Shown here: one piece after another, positions 52,297 through 61,695 of the stretch
Layout: each line of letters begins with the position of its first letter
Position numbering within the stretch: the stretch's first letter is position 1
Source: Streptantibioticus_C sp963761325
Lineage (GTDB): Bacteria; Actinomycetota; Actinomycetes; Streptomycetales; Streptomycetaceae
Length of the DNA: 64,000 nt
Direction: 5' to 3'
Assembly (NCBI GenBank): GCA_963761325.1
Contig: CAVXGZ010000002.1
Span: forward strand, 806,001 to 870,000
Translations under genes and position numbers: made by a program
The notes under the pieces: generated by a model
Database searches by the model: none
The model's input: only the letters and a program-made list of their open reading frames with translations
Told to the model about the DNA's origin: nothing

Positions 52297-53205
52297 CCAT
52301 CAGCGACCTGCCCGGCGTCCCGCCATTCGACGAGATCCGGGTACCGGTGGCCGGCGGGGACCTCGCCGTCGTGCGCTGGCCGGCCACCGCACCGGACGCG
52401 CCGGTGGTGCTCGCGCTGCACGGCATCACCGCCAACGCGCTGTCCTGGGCCCGGGTCGCCCACCACCTGGCCGGCCGCGCCACCCTGCTCGTGCCCGACC
52501 TGCGCGGCCGGGCGGCCAGCGCCGGGCTGCCGGGTCCCTACGGGGTGGCCGCGCACGCCGCCGACGTCATGGCGGTCGCCGACGCCTCCGGGGCGCGGCG
52601 GTTGACGCTGGCCGGGCACTCCATGGGCGCCTTCGTGGCGGCGGCCACCGCGGTCCGCAACCCGGACCGCTTCTCCTCGGTGCTGCTGGTCGACGGCGGC
52701 GCGGGCTTCCCGCTGCCGGCCGGCCTGGACCCCGACGAGCTGATCACCGCCGTCCTCGGGCCCGCCATGCGCCGGCTGTCGATGACGTTCCCCGACCGGG
52801 CGGCCTACCGGGACTTCTGGCGCGAGCACCCGGCGTTCGCCGACGCGTGGTCGCCGTGGGTCGAGGCGTACGTCCAGCGCGACCTGGTCGGCACCGAGCC
52901 CGAACTGCGCTCCTCCTGCGCGATCGAGGCGGTGCGCACCGACGGGATGGGCCAGTTCGACGCCGAGGTGCTCGGCGCCGTCCACCGGCTGCCGTGCCCC
53001 GCCCGGCTGCTGTGGGCGGAACGCGGGCTGATGAACGAGCGAGCAGGGCCTCTACGACGAGCAGCGGCTGTCCGCCGCCGGACTGGACGCATCGCCGGTC
53101 GCCGTCTCCAAGGTGCCGGGCACCAACCACTACACCGTGCTCATCGGCGACGCCGGCGCCGCGCTCGTCGCCGACCGGCTGCTCCACCCGCCGGCCGCCG
53201 GGTAG
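52293..53205 (+). CDS. Alpha/beta hydrolase; frameshifted near 53040 in this sequence
   Basis: An alpha/beta-hydrolase fold enzyme whose first 249 residues are in frame: oxyanion segment ALHGITANALSW, nucleophile elbow AGHSMGAF (Ser110) and a lid region. One extra C near 53040 shifts the frame; deleting it restores EQGLYDEQRLSAAGLD and the C-terminal VPGTNHYTVL, which carries the catalytic His, with stop at 53205. Corrected length about 303 residues. ATG overlaps the LivM stop (ATGA), so this hydrolase is the translationally coupled last gene of the ABC operon and likely acts on the imported substrate. Confidence 0.83.
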
Positions 53206-53247
53206 CGGCACCCGTTCACCGGCGCGGCGGCGTGATCCAATAGGGCG

Positions 53248-53802
53248 ATGGCATCGTTCTGGACCGGCAAACGGGTGCGCCTGCGCGGTATAGAGCCGGA
53301 CGACTGGCCGGCGTTCATGCGCTTCGCCGAGGACGAGGAGCGGTTGGGGGACCTGCTGCGCCCACCGCGCTCCGCCGAGGCGTTCCGGGCCTGGGCGAGG
53401 GAGCAGGCGGTCGCCACGCCCGACGGCGACCGCTTCCAACTGGCGATCGAGGCGGTCGGGACGGGGGAGACCGTCGGCGCTGTCGGCTCGCACGACGCCG
53501 ACCCGCACGCGGGCTGGTTCGAGTACGGCGTCACGATCGGCGCCGGCCACCGGCGCAAGGGCTACGCGGCGGAAGCCGTGGTGCTGCTGCTGCGCTTCAT
53601 GTTCGCCGAGCGGCGCTTCCACAAGTGCGCGGCGCGGGTCTTCGCCCACAATGAGGGCTCGCTGGCGCTCCAACGCCGGCTCGGTTTCGTCGAGGAGGGC
53701 CGCCTGCGCGACCAGGTGTTCTTCGCCGGCCGGCACCACGATCTCGTCGTGACCGGCCTGCTCGCGGACGAGTTCGCCCGACTGCACCCGACGGGCGGAT
53801 GA
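53248..53802 (+). CDS. GNAT-family N-acetyltransferase
   Basis: A 184-residue acetyltransferase of the RimJ/RimL type: FWTGKRVRLRGIEPDDWPAF at the start, and the acetyl-CoA-binding EYGVTIGAGHRRKGYAAEAV followed by HKCAARVFAHNEGSLALQRR. It modifies an amino group on a protein or small molecule; the target is unknown. ATG without a good SD. Confidence 0.88.
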   Translation: MASFWTGKRVRLRGIEPDDWPAFMRFAEDEERLGDLLRPPRSAEAFRAWAREQAVATPDGDRFQLAIEAVGTGETVGAVGSHDADPHAGWFEYGVTIGAGHRRKGYAAEAVVLLLRFMFAERRFHKCAARVFAHNEGSLALQRRLGFVEEGRLRDQVFFAGRHHDLVVTGLLADEFARLHPTGG

Positions 53803-53811
53803 CGGCCGCGC

Positions 53812-55752
53812 TCAGCCGTCCGACAACCGGTTGAGCCGCAGGGCGAGTTGGAGTTCCAGGGCGCGTTCGGGGCTGTTCCAGTCCGGGCCGAGCAGGGCCT
53901 GGACGCGTTCGAGGCGCTGCACCACGGTGTTGACGTGGACGTGGAGTTCGTCCTTGGCGCGGGTCAGGCTGCCGCCGCAGCCGAAGTAGGCGCCCAGGGT
54001 GCGTACCAGGTCCGTGCCGCGCCGGGCGTCGTAGTCGAGCAGCGGTCCGAGGGTGGCCGTCACGTAGCCGCCGACGTCGTGGCCGTTGCCCAACACCACG
54101 CCGAGGAAGCCCAGTTCGGCGGAGCCGGCGCCCTGCCCGATCCGGCCGAGCGTCACCATGGCCCGCAGGCAGCGCTCCGCCTCGGCGTGCGCGGCGGCCA
54201 GTTCGGCCGGTCCGCGGGCCGGCCCGGCGGCGGCCACCGTGACCGGAGCCCCCACCAGCCGGCCCAGCCGGTCGGCCGCCTGGGCCGCTCCGGCGCCCGG
54301 CGGGGTGCCGTCGTCGGGCAGCAGGACCACCGTCGCCCCGGCGTGCTCGGCGCCGATCCCGCCGCCGCCGAACAGCAGCCGCACCGCCGCCCCGGCCAGC
54401 CGGTCGCGGGCCTCGGCGTCGGTCCGGGCGACCAGCACCAGATGGCCGCGGTCCAGGTCCACGCCGAGCCGCCGCCCGCGTTCGGTCAGCCCGGCCGGGT
54501 CGCGCCCGGGATCGCCCAGCAGGTCGGCGAGCAGCTCGCCGCGCACCCGGTTCTCCGTCTCGGCGACCGAGCGGCGCAGCAGCAGGAGCAACGCGGCCAC
54601 CACGCCGGCCCGTTCGAACATCCGGCGGTCCGGGTCCTCCAGCCGCGCGCGGTCGTGCAGCACCAGGCAGCCCATCAGCTCCTGGCCGGCCAGCACCGCG
54701 CACACCCAGCGCCCGTCGCGCGGGACCGCCCGCCCGGCCGAGGCCGAGCTGCGGGCCGCCTCGACCAGCGCGGCCGGGTCGCCGTCCGGCGCGGCGAACG
54801 CGCTGCCGTCCCCGCGCACCGCCGCCAGCGGCCGGCCCTGCGGGTCGTGGGCGGTGATCGCGCCGCCGAGCAGGTCGGCGACCGCGGTGGCCACCTCGGA
54901 CAACTCCCCGCCGCGCAGCACCAGATCGGTCAGCCGGTCGTGGGACTCCGCGGCGCGCTGCATGGCGGCGGCGTGCTCGCGGATCACGTCGTTGGCGGCG
55001 GCCAGCTCGCCGAGCGCGGACCGGGTGTCGGCCAGCGCGCCGGCGGTGTCGATGGCGATCGCGGCATGAGCGGCCAGCGAGCACAGCAGGGCGACCTCGT
55101 CCGGCGAGAACGGCCGCGGTGTGCGGTCCGCCGCGAACAGCACGCCGATCACCTTGCCGCCCCCGGTCGGCGCGGAGCCCAGCAGCAGCGGCACGCCGAG
55201 GATCGCGATCAGGCCCTCGTCGCTCACCCCGGCGTCGATGGTCCGGGTGTGCCGGAACCGCTCGTCGGCCCGGTAGTCGGGCGTGGCGTACGGCCGGGAG
55301 GTCTGCGCCACCAGGCCGCCGAGCCCCTCGCCCAGCTCCAGCCGCAGCCGCTGGAAGATCGCGGACACCGAGCCGTCGGTCACCCGCATGTAGGTGTCGC
55401 CGGCCTCCTCGTCCCGCAGCGTCAGGTACGCCGTGTCGGTGCCGAGCAGCATCCGGGCCCGCCGCACGATGGACTGCAGCACCGCGTCCAGGTCCCGCAG
55501 CGCGGCCAGGTCGCCGGCGGTGTCGAACAGCGCCGCCAACTCGGCCTCCCGGCGCCGGTGCTGGCGCAGCGCGCCGCGCACCCGCAACGCGGTCGCGGTG
55601 GCCCGTTCGATCTCCGACAGGTCGCCGGCGGGCACGCCCGCGGCCCGGGCGCCCGGGAGCAGCGCGCCGAACTCCTCGGCGGGCGCGTCCCGGGCGAGCA
55701 GGTCGACCAGGCGGCGCAGGAAGACGGCGGTGGGGGTGGTCGGTTCAGCCAT
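53812..55752 (-). CDS. GAF-domain PucR/CdaR-family regulator
   Basis: A 646-residue regulator. An N-terminal region of about 90 residues is followed by a GAF sensor (LDAVLQSIVRRARMLLGTDT to IAIDTAGALADTR, about residues 90-260), a middle coiled stretch and a C-terminal PucR HTH (YFGCGGSLTRAKDELHVHVN, then RLERVQALLG). The middle region has GGGIGAEHAGA-like features of a degenerate CdaR fold. The start may be the ATG at 55752. It lies behind the dehydrogenase gene at 55876, with a 123-base gap, and may regulate it. Confidence 0.86.
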   Translation of the reverse strand: MAEPTTPTAVFLRRLVDLLARDAPAEEFGALLPGARAAGVPAGDLSEIERATATALRVRGALRQHRRREAELAALFDTAGDLAALRDLDAVLQSIVRRARMLLGTDTAYLTLRDEEAGDTYMRVTDGSVSAIFQRLRLELGEGLGGLVAQTSRPYATPDYRADERFRHTRTIDAGVSDEGLIAILGVPLLLGSAPTGGGKVIGVLFAADRTPRPFSPDEVALLCSLAAHAAIAIDTAGALADTRSALGELAAANDVIREHAAAMQRAAESHDRLTDLVLRGGELSEVATAVADLLGGAITAHDPQGRPLAAVRGDGSAFAAPDGDPAALVEAARSSASAGRAVPRDGRWVCAVLAGQELMGCLVLHDRARLEDPDRRMFERAGVVAALLLLLRRSVAETENRVRGELLADLLGDPGRDPAGLTERGRRLGVDLDRGHLVLVARTDAEARDRLAGAAVRLLFGGGGIGAEHAGATVVLLPDDGTPPGAGAAQAADRLGRLVGAPVTVAAAGPARGPAELAAAHAEAERCLRAMVTLGRIGQGAGSAELGFLGVVLGNGHDVGGYVTATLGPLLDYDARRGTDLVRTLGAYFGCGGSLTRAKDELHVHVNTVVQRLERVQALLGPDWNSPERALELQLALRLNRLSDG

Positions 55753-55875
55753 GGCCCGGTCAGGTCGAGTGGGGTCCGGGGGCCGGTCGGCCCCCGGGGC
55801 CAAGGATCCCAGGACGGCCGGGCGTTTGTCTCCCCTCGGGGGCACGTCGGGAGGCCGGCGCGGGCCGTCCGTCCG

Positions 55876-56673
55876 TCAGCCGGCCGTCCAGCCGCCGTCC
55901 AGGGTGAGCGAGATCCCGGTGACCGACGAGGAGTAACCGGTGCACAGCCACAGCGCGGCCTGCGCCACCTCCTCCGGCTCCACGAGGCGCTTGATCGCGG
56001 TGCGCTCCAGCAGCACCCGCTCCACCACCTCGGACTCCGGTATGCCGTGCGCCGCGGCCTGGTCGGCGATCTGCCCCTCGACCAGCGGGGTGCGCACGTA
56101 GCCGGGGCACACGCAGTTGCTGGTCACGCCGCGGCCGGCGCCCTCCAGCGCGACCGTCTTGCTCAGCCCCTCCAGCGCGTGCTTGGCGCTGACGTAGGCG
56201 GACTTGTAGGGGCTGGCCCGCAGCCCGTGCACCGAGGAGATGTTGACCACGCGGCCCCAGCCCCTGGCGTACATCCCCGGCAGGGTGCGGCGCAGGATGC
56301 GGAACGGCGCCTCCACCATGACCCGGTGGATGAGCGCGAACCGCTCCGGCGGGAAGTCCTCCACGGCGGCGACGTGTTGCAGCCCGGCGTTGTTGACCAC
56401 GATGTCCGCGTCGTCGGGCAGCGTGTCCACCGCGTCCGGGTCCGACAGGTCGACCACGTGGGCGGTGCCGCCGATCCGCCGGGCGACCCGCTCGGCCCCC
56501 TCGGCGTTGCGGTCCACGACGCGCACCGCCGCGCCCGCCGCGGCCAGCGCGGCCGCGCAGGACTCCCCGATGCCGCTGGCGGCGCCGGTGACCAGCGCGG
56601 TGCGCCCGGCCAGGAAGCGGCCGGCGGCCGGCTCGGGAGCGGGGCCGCGGTCGTGGCTGTCGGTCATCTCCAT
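55876..56673 (-). CDS. 3-Hydroxybutyrate dehydrogenase-like SDR
   Basis: A 265-residue short-chain dehydrogenase: TGAASGIGESCAAAL cofactor loop, NNAGLQHVAAVEDFP, catalytic NISSVHGLRASPYKSAY with SAKHAL, and GYVRTPLVEGQIADQA. The QHVA and VHG features and the substrate-side loop match 3-hydroxybutyrate dehydrogenases that feed ketone bodies or PHB monomers into acetoacetate. ATG 56673 has TAACGT at leaderless distance, so it does not need the regulator's promoter. Confidence 0.86.
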   Translation of the reverse strand: MEMTDSHDRGPAPEPAAGRFLAGRTALVTGAASGIGESCAAALAAAGAAVRVVDRNAEGAERVARRIGGTAHVVDLSDPDAVDTLPDDADIVVNNAGLQHVAAVEDFPPERFALIHRVMVEAPFRILRRTLPGMYARGWGRVVNISSVHGLRASPYKSAYVSAKHALEGLSKTVALEGAGRGVTSNCVCPGYVRTPLVEGQIADQAAAHGIPESEVVERVLLERTAIKRLVEPEEVAQAALWLCTGYSSSVTGISLTLDGGWTAG

Positions 56674-56680
56674 GCTCGAC

Positions 56681-56686
56681 ACGTTA
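56681..56686 (-). promoter_or_regulatory. -10 element for a leaderless dehydrogenase transcript
   Basis: TAACGT on the minus strand ends seven bases before the ATG at 56673. Confidence 0.55.
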
Positions 56687-56778
56687 TGCACGGGGCAACC
56701 CGCGTCACATGTGACCGGCCGACACAATCAGGCGGGTGGCGGTGTGATCGCGGCACATGAGCCGCGATCACCGGCGGC

Positions 56779-58425
56779 CTACCGCGCCGAGGTCAGCACG
56801 GCGCGCACGACGTAGCCGGCCGAGTCCACGCCGGACGAGCCGCCCTCGACCAGCGAGGCCACCGCGAACCGGTCGTTGTAGGCGGTCAGCCAGCCGTTGG
56901 TGTGGTCGCCCTCCTCGGCCGTGCCGGTCTTGGCGCCGGTGTCGGGCAGGTCGCCGAGCCGGGGCTCGGCGGTGCCGCCGGTGACCACCGCGCGCATCAT
57001 CTGCCGCAGGTACCCGGTGGTGGTGGCGGAGATCCGCCGGCTCGCGGGCTGCTGGGCGGCGTGCGGCAGGATGACCGGCTGGTGGAACCCCCCGTCGCGG
57101 ACGGTCGCGGCCAACGAGGCGAGTATCAGCGGGCTCATGGTGACCTGGCCCTGGCCGATGAACTGGGCCGCCTGGTCGCCGCCCTGCGGATCGGCCGGCA
57201 CGGACGGGTCGGTGGTCTGGACCCCGCCGCCGATCGACCAGCTGCCGAGGCCGAAGACCGAGTACGCCTCGTCGTGCAGCGTCGAGGCGTCCCCGGCGGT
57301 CACCAGGTGGTCGAACCCCTCCTTGATGAACGCGGTGTTGCAGGACTCCTGGAACGCCTGCTGGAGGGTGGTGCCGGGGTCGGGCCGCACGTCGGACTCG
57401 TTGTGGAAGAGCTCGCTCGCCGCCACCTGCGTGTTCGCGCACGGCGCGGCGCTGTTCGGGGTGAACCCGGCGTGGTCGATGAGCGCCGCCGAGGTGATGA
57501 TCTTCATGGCGGAGCCGGGCGCCTTGGCCGAGTCGATCGCGTCGTCGTTGGGGCCGTGGTAGGCGATGGCCAGGATGTGCCCGTCGCGCCAGTCCAGCGC
57601 GACGACCGAGGTGGGCTTGCCGGAGTCGTGGCCGTCGAGCACCGCGTGCTCCGCGGTCGTCTGCACGGCGGCGTCGATCGTGGTGGTCACGGTGGCCGGC
57701 CGCGGCGCGGTGAACACCTTCGCCGCCGCGACCTTCGTCCCGGTGGCGTCCAGCACGGCCACCCCGCTGCCGCTCGTGGCGCCGCCGGACGCCTGCGCGT
57801 GCTGGGCGAGGGTGGCGATGACGTCGGCCAGCGAGGGGAAGCGCGCGGCCGTCAGCTCGGTCCTCCCGTCGGAGGCGAGCACCCTGGTGTCGGACGCGGG
57901 GGCCGGAATGCTGCCCGCCGCCAGGCTCTGGCCGTCGGCCAGCCCGGGGTAGAGCACCGAGGACGACCAGCGCACCGCCTTCTGCCCGTTGCCGCTCTGC
58001 TCCACGTCCAGCGCGCCCGGGTACCTCCAGGTGCCGCCGGCGACGTGCGCGGTGACGGTGAACGTGATCCGCCTGCCCTGCGGGTTCTTCGGGTCGACGC
58101 CCCGGGAGGCGACCGAGCCGAACGACACCGAGGTCAGCTTCAGCCCGTCGTCGTAGGACTGCAGCCCGGCCATCGCGGTCTGCTGGGCGTCGGTGTCACT
58201 GGCCGCACCGGCATAGTGCGACGGGCCCTCCGCCCAGGTGTCGAGGAAGGCGCGGGCGAACTTCACCGAGTCGGCCCCGCCCGGCGGCGTCTTCGCGACG
58301 TCCGCGGAGTCGAAGACCGGCGGTGAGCCCGTCGTGGCGTTCAGGAAGTAGTGCACGCCGAACCCCCCGGCGCCCAGCAGCACCACACACGCGCCTATAC
58401 AGCCGAATCTCGCGGCCCTGCCCAT
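56779..58425 (-). CDS. Penicillin-binding protein (transpeptidase, MecA-N type)
   Basis: A 548-residue membrane-anchored transpeptidase. N-terminal anchor (IGACVVLLGAGGFGVHYFL), an NTF2-like MecA-N domain (about residues 50-130), then the transpeptidase domain with SxxK in PGSAMKIIT, SxN in ESCNTAF and KTGTAEEG. It cross-links peptidoglycan and is the type of beta-lactam target found in spore-forming and filamentous actinomycetes. Upstream region is GC-rich and without a clear promoter. Confidence 0.92.
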   Translation of the reverse strand: MGRAARFGCIGACVVLLGAGGFGVHYFLNATTGSPPVFDSADVAKTPPGGADSVKFARAFLDTWAEGPSHYAGAASDTDAQQTAMAGLQSYDDGLKLTSVSFGSVASRGVDPKNPQGRRITFTVTAHVAGGTWRYPGALDVEQSGNGQKAVRWSSSVLYPGLADGQSLAAGSIPAPASDTRVLASDGRTELTAARFPSLADVIATLAQHAQASGGATSGSGVAVLDATGTKVAAAKVFTAPRPATVTTTIDAAVQTTAEHAVLDGHDSGKPTSVVALDWRDGHILAIAYHGPNDDAIDSAKAPGSAMKIITSAALIDHAGFTPNSAAPCANTQVAASELFHNESDVRPDPGTTLQQAFQESCNTAFIKEGFDHLVTAGDASTLHDEAYSVFGLGSWSIGGGVQTTDPSVPADPQGGDQAAQFIGQGQVTMSPLILASLAATVRDGGFHQPVILPHAAQQPASRRISATTTGYLRQMMRAVVTGGTAEPRLGDLPDTGAKTGTAEEGDHTNGWLTAYNDRFAVASLVEGGSSGVDSAGYVVRAVLTSAR

Positions 58426-58612
58426 CGGTTTTCTCCGTCCCCCCGGCGCGGCCGGCGGTCACCGGCCCGGTCGGCCGCATCCTATGTGACGGACCCGGGG
58501 AGAAGACGGAGGATTTCCGGGCGAGACGTGACGCCCGTGTCGCGACCGCCGGCGCTGCGCAGCAACGTTTCCGCGGCCCGGCCGTGCGGGATCCGGCCCG
58601 GCCTGCGGCGCG

Positions 58613-59056
58613 TCACCCCGCGGCGAGCAGCCCGCCGATCGCCCGGCCGAAGACCACCCGTCCGGACAACGCGGTCAACCCGTCGCACCACCGGGGGAGT
58701 CCGGCCACCCGCAACTCCTCGCGCCAGCGCACCTCGCTGCCGTCCGGCCGCGCGCGCACCTCGATCTCGGCCCAGCCGGTGACCAGCCGGCCGCGCTTCT
58801 CGATGCGGCACACCCCCGGCCGGTCGCCGTCCGGCGGCTGCCAGCCCACGATCTCCATCGGATCGTCGAAGCCGGCCCGGCCCACGCCGGTGCGGGCGGT
58901 GAACCGGAGGCCGACCGCGGCCGTGCCGGGCGGCCGGTGGGTGACCCGGATCCGGGTGAGCGGCACCCGGTCGGCGTGCCGCTCCCACCGGGTGACCCGG
59001 CGCCAGGACTCCTGCGCGGTCAGCCCGGTCCGCCGCTCGATCACGATGAGCGCCAT
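58613..59056 (-). CDS. SRPBCC-family protein
   Basis: A 147-residue protein with the START/SRPBCC helix-grip fold: MALIVIERRTGLTAQESWRR then WERHADRVPLTRIRVT and WREELRVAGLPRWCDGL. These proteins bind hydrophobic ligands or act as polyketide cyclases; no assignment is possible here. TACCAT at leaderless distance supports the ATG at 59056. Confidence 0.8.
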   Translation of the reverse strand: MALIVIERRTGLTAQESWRRVTRWERHADRVPLTRIRVTHRPPGTAAVGLRFTARTGVGRAGFDDPMEIVGWQPPDGDRPGVCRIEKRGRLVTGWAEIEVRARPDGSEVRWREELRVAGLPRWCDGLTALSGRVVFGRAIGGLLAAG

Positions 59057-59062
59057 GCGGCG

Positions 59063-59068
59063 ATGGTA
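59063..59068 (-). promoter_or_regulatory. -10 element for a leaderless SRPBCC transcript
   Basis: TACCAT on the minus strand ends six bases before the ATG at 59056. Confidence 0.55.
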
Positions 59069-59156
59069 CGAGGAGCCGGCCCGCGCCGGCCGGCCGGACA
59101 CCCCGGGCGCGGCGGGCAGGCTGGGAGGGCTCGCCCGCCGCGGGCCGGGTGCCGGG

Positions 59157-60246
59157 TCAGCAGATGCGCGGCAGCTGCTCGCCGAGCGGCAGGTCGACGA
59201 CCCGGGTGCCGCCGAGCCCGGTCCTGGCGACCACCATGCCCGGGTGGGCCTCGACGCACTCGCCGATCACCGCGGCCCGCGCGCCGAGCGGGTGGGCCCG
59301 CATGGCGGCCAGCACGGCGTCCGCCTCGGCGCGCGGGACGAAGGCGACGAGCTTGCCCTCGTTGGCGACGAACATCGGGTCCAGGCCCAGCACCGCGCAG
59401 GCGTTGGCCACCGCGGGCGGCACCGGGACGGCGCTCTCCTGCAGCTCCACGCCGACGCCGGCGGCCGCCGCGATCTCGCCGAGCGCCGCCGCGAGCCCGC
59501 CGCGGGTCGGGTCGCGCAGCACGTGCAGATCGGGCGTGACGGCGAGCATCGCCTCGACGAGCCCGCCGAGCGGCGCGCAGTCGCTGGTGACGGTGACGCC
59601 GAACTCCAGCCCCTCCCGGACGCTCATGACCGCCACGCCGTGCTCGCCGATCGAGCCGCTGACGATCACCACGTCGCCGGGGGCGGCGCGTTGCGGCCGG
59701 ATGTCCACGCCGTCCGGGACCAGGCCGATCCCGGCGGTGTTGAGGTAGATGCCGTCGCCGTGCCCGGCCTCGACGACCTTGGTGTCGCCGGTGGCCACCT
59801 CCACGCCGGCCGCCCGGGCCGCCGCGCCGAGGTCCCGGGCGATCCGGGCGACGAGCGCGGTCTCCACGCCCTCCTCCAGGATGAAGCCGCAGGACAGGTA
59901 GAGCGCGCGGGCGCCGCTCATCGCCAGGTCGTTGACCGTGCCGTTGACCGCCAGGTCACCGATGCTGCCGCCGGGGAAGACCAGCGGGCGCACCACGAAG
60001 GAGTCGGTGGAGAACGCCAGCCGCGCCCCGCCGACCGTCACCACGGCGGAGTCGGCCAGCCCGGCCAGCGTCTCGCCGCCGAAGGCCGGGGCGAAGACGT
60101 GCTCGCACCAGCTCCGCGGAGAGCACGCCGCCGCCGCCGTGGCCCATGACGATCCTGGGGTGGTCGCGCAGCGGCACCGGGCAGGTCCAGCCGGAGAAGT
60201 CCGGCGCGGGCGGTGCCGCCTGGGCCAGGTCGATCGTGTCAGGCAA
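59157..60246 (-). CDS. hypE: Hydrogenase expression/formation protein HypE; frameshifted near 60105 in this sequence
   Basis: HypE dehydrates the carbamoyl group on its own C-terminal Cys to the thiocyanate that becomes cyanide in the [NiFe] site. The C-terminal LGEQLPRIC is intact. The N-terminus (PDTIDLAQAAPPAP, then MGHGGGGVLSAEL) is read from a TTG start at 60246 with GGAGG nine bases upstream. One extra base near 60105 separates it from EHVFAPAFGGETLAGLADS onward. Corrected length about 362 residues. It starts eight bases inside the end of hypD, so the two are translationally coupled. Confidence 0.9.
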
Positions 60247-61366
60247 CGGGGCTCGCCTCCAGGGAAGTCGACGCCGGTGCGCCGAGCCGGCGGTAGAGGT
60301 AGTACGCGGCGCAGGCGCCCTCGGTGGAGACCATGGTCGCGCCCAGCGGGTTGCGCGGGGTGCATGCGGTGCCGAACGCCTCGCACTCGTGCGGCTTGAT
60401 CAGCCCCTGCAGCACCTCGCCGCTGCGGCACTCGGCGGGCTCGACGGTGGCGATGTCGCGCACCTCGAAGCGGTACTCGGCGTCGTACTCGCGGTAGCGC
60501 GGCGACAGCCGCCAGCCGCTGTCCGGGATCACCCCGATGCCGCGCCAGGGCCGGTCGGTGACCTCGAAGACGTCGGCGAGCATCGCCTTGGCCGCCGGGT
60601 TGCCCTCCGGGCGCACCGCGCGGGCGTAGGCGTTGTCCACCAGGTGCTCGCCGCGCTCCAGTTGGCCGACCGCGCGGCGCACGCCCTCCAGGATGTCGAG
60701 CGGTTCGAAGCCGGTGACCACGATCGGCACCCCGAACTCCTCGGCCAGCGCCGGGTATTCGCCGACGCCCATCACGCTGCACACGTGGCCCGCGGCGAGG
60801 AACGCCTGCACCCGGCAGTCGGGCGAGCGCATGATGGCGTCGATGGCGGGCGGCACGCGCACGTGGGAGACGAGCAGGCTGAAGTTGCGGATGCCGAGCC
60901 GCCGGGCCTGATACACCGTCATGGCGTTGGGCGGCGCGGTGGTCTCGAACCCGATGCCGAAGAAGACCACCTGGTGGTCCGGGTTCTCCTGGGCGATCCG
61001 CAGGGCGTCCAACGGCGAGTAGACCACCCGCACGTCACCGCCCTCGCCGCGGACCTGGAACAGGTCGCGCCCGCTGCCCGGCACCCGCAGCATGTCGCCG
61101 AACGAGCAGAAGATCACGCCGGGCCGCGAGGCGATCTCCAGCGCCTTGTCGATGGTCTCCAGCGGCGTCACGCACACCGGGCAGCCCGGTCCGTGGATCA
61201 ACTCCACCTGTTCGGGAAGGAGTTGATCGATGCCGTGCCGGATGATGGAGTGCGTCTGGCCGCCGCACACCTCCATCAGCGCCCACGGCCTGGTGACCGT
61301 GGCGTGGATGTCGTCCAGCAGCCGCTTGGCCAGCGCGGGATCCTGGAACTCCTCGAGGTACTTCAT
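60239..61366 (-). CDS. hypD: Hydrogenase formation protein HypD
   Basis: A 375-residue [4Fe-4S] scaffold that together with HypC assembles the Fe(CN)2CO group. The conserved motifs are CGGQTHSIIRHG, HGPGCPVCVTP and IGFETTAPPNA, plus C-terminal CRSGEVLQGLIKPHECEAFG cluster cysteines. Overlaps hypC by four bases and hypE by eight. Confidence 0.95.
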   Translation of the reverse strand: MKYLEEFQDPALAKRLLDDIHATVTRPWALMEVCGGQTHSIIRHGIDQLLPEQVELIHGPGCPVCVTPLETIDKALEIASRPGVIFCSFGDMLRVPGSGRDLFQVRGEGGDVRVVYSPLDALRIAQENPDHQVVFFGIGFETTAPPNAMTVYQARRLGIRNFSLLVSHVRVPPAIDAIMRSPDCRVQAFLAAGHVCSVMGVGEYPALAEEFGVPIVVTGFEPLDILEGVRRAVGQLERGEHLVDNAYARAVRPEGNPAAKAMLADVFEVTDRPWRGIGVIPDSGWRLSPRYREYDAEYRFEVRDIATVEPAECRSGEVLQGLIKPHECEAFGTACTPRNPLGATMVSTEGACAAYYLYRRLGAPASTSLEASPVA

Positions 61367-61662
61367 GACCGCGCCTCCGACGGCTCGTCGGCGGTCCTGA
61401 CGGCCGCCTGTTCCCAGGGATCGCCGAACTCCTCCTCCAACAGGCCGAGGTTGCCGAAGAGTTCGAGCGTCCGGTGCGCCGACTCCTCGTCGAGCCGCTG
61501 CAGGGCGAAGCCCACGTGGACGATCGCGTACTCACCCACCTTCAGATCCGGCAGGTACTCCAGGCACACCTCCTTGACCACGCCGCCGAAGTCGACGGTG
61601 GCCATCCGGGTGCCGTCCCGGTCCTCGATCTCCATTACCTTGCCCGGTACCGCCAGGCACAT
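61363..61662 (-). CDS. hypC: Hydrogenase assembly chaperone HypC
   Basis: A 99-residue OB-fold chaperone that starts with MCLAVPGKV; the N-terminal Cys2 binds the iron centre. FGGVVKEVCLEYLPDLKVGEYAIVHVG completes the fold. It transfers the Fe(CN)2CO group with HypD. ATG follows hypF by 33 bases and overlaps hypD by four. Confidence 0.95.
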   Translation of the reverse strand: MCLAVPGKVMEIEDRDGTRMATVDFGGVVKEVCLEYLPDLKVGEYAIVHVGFALQRLDEESAHRTLELFGNLGLLEEEFGDPWEQAAVRTADEPSEARS

Positions 61663-61695
61663 GGGGTCTCCTCACTGTGCGGGTGAATCGGTGAA

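Noticed and set aside
53812..55084. Additional minus-strand frame inside the GAF/PucR gene
   Set aside because: It is an Arg/Ala/Gly-rich alternative frame with no domain, covered by a well-supported regulator.
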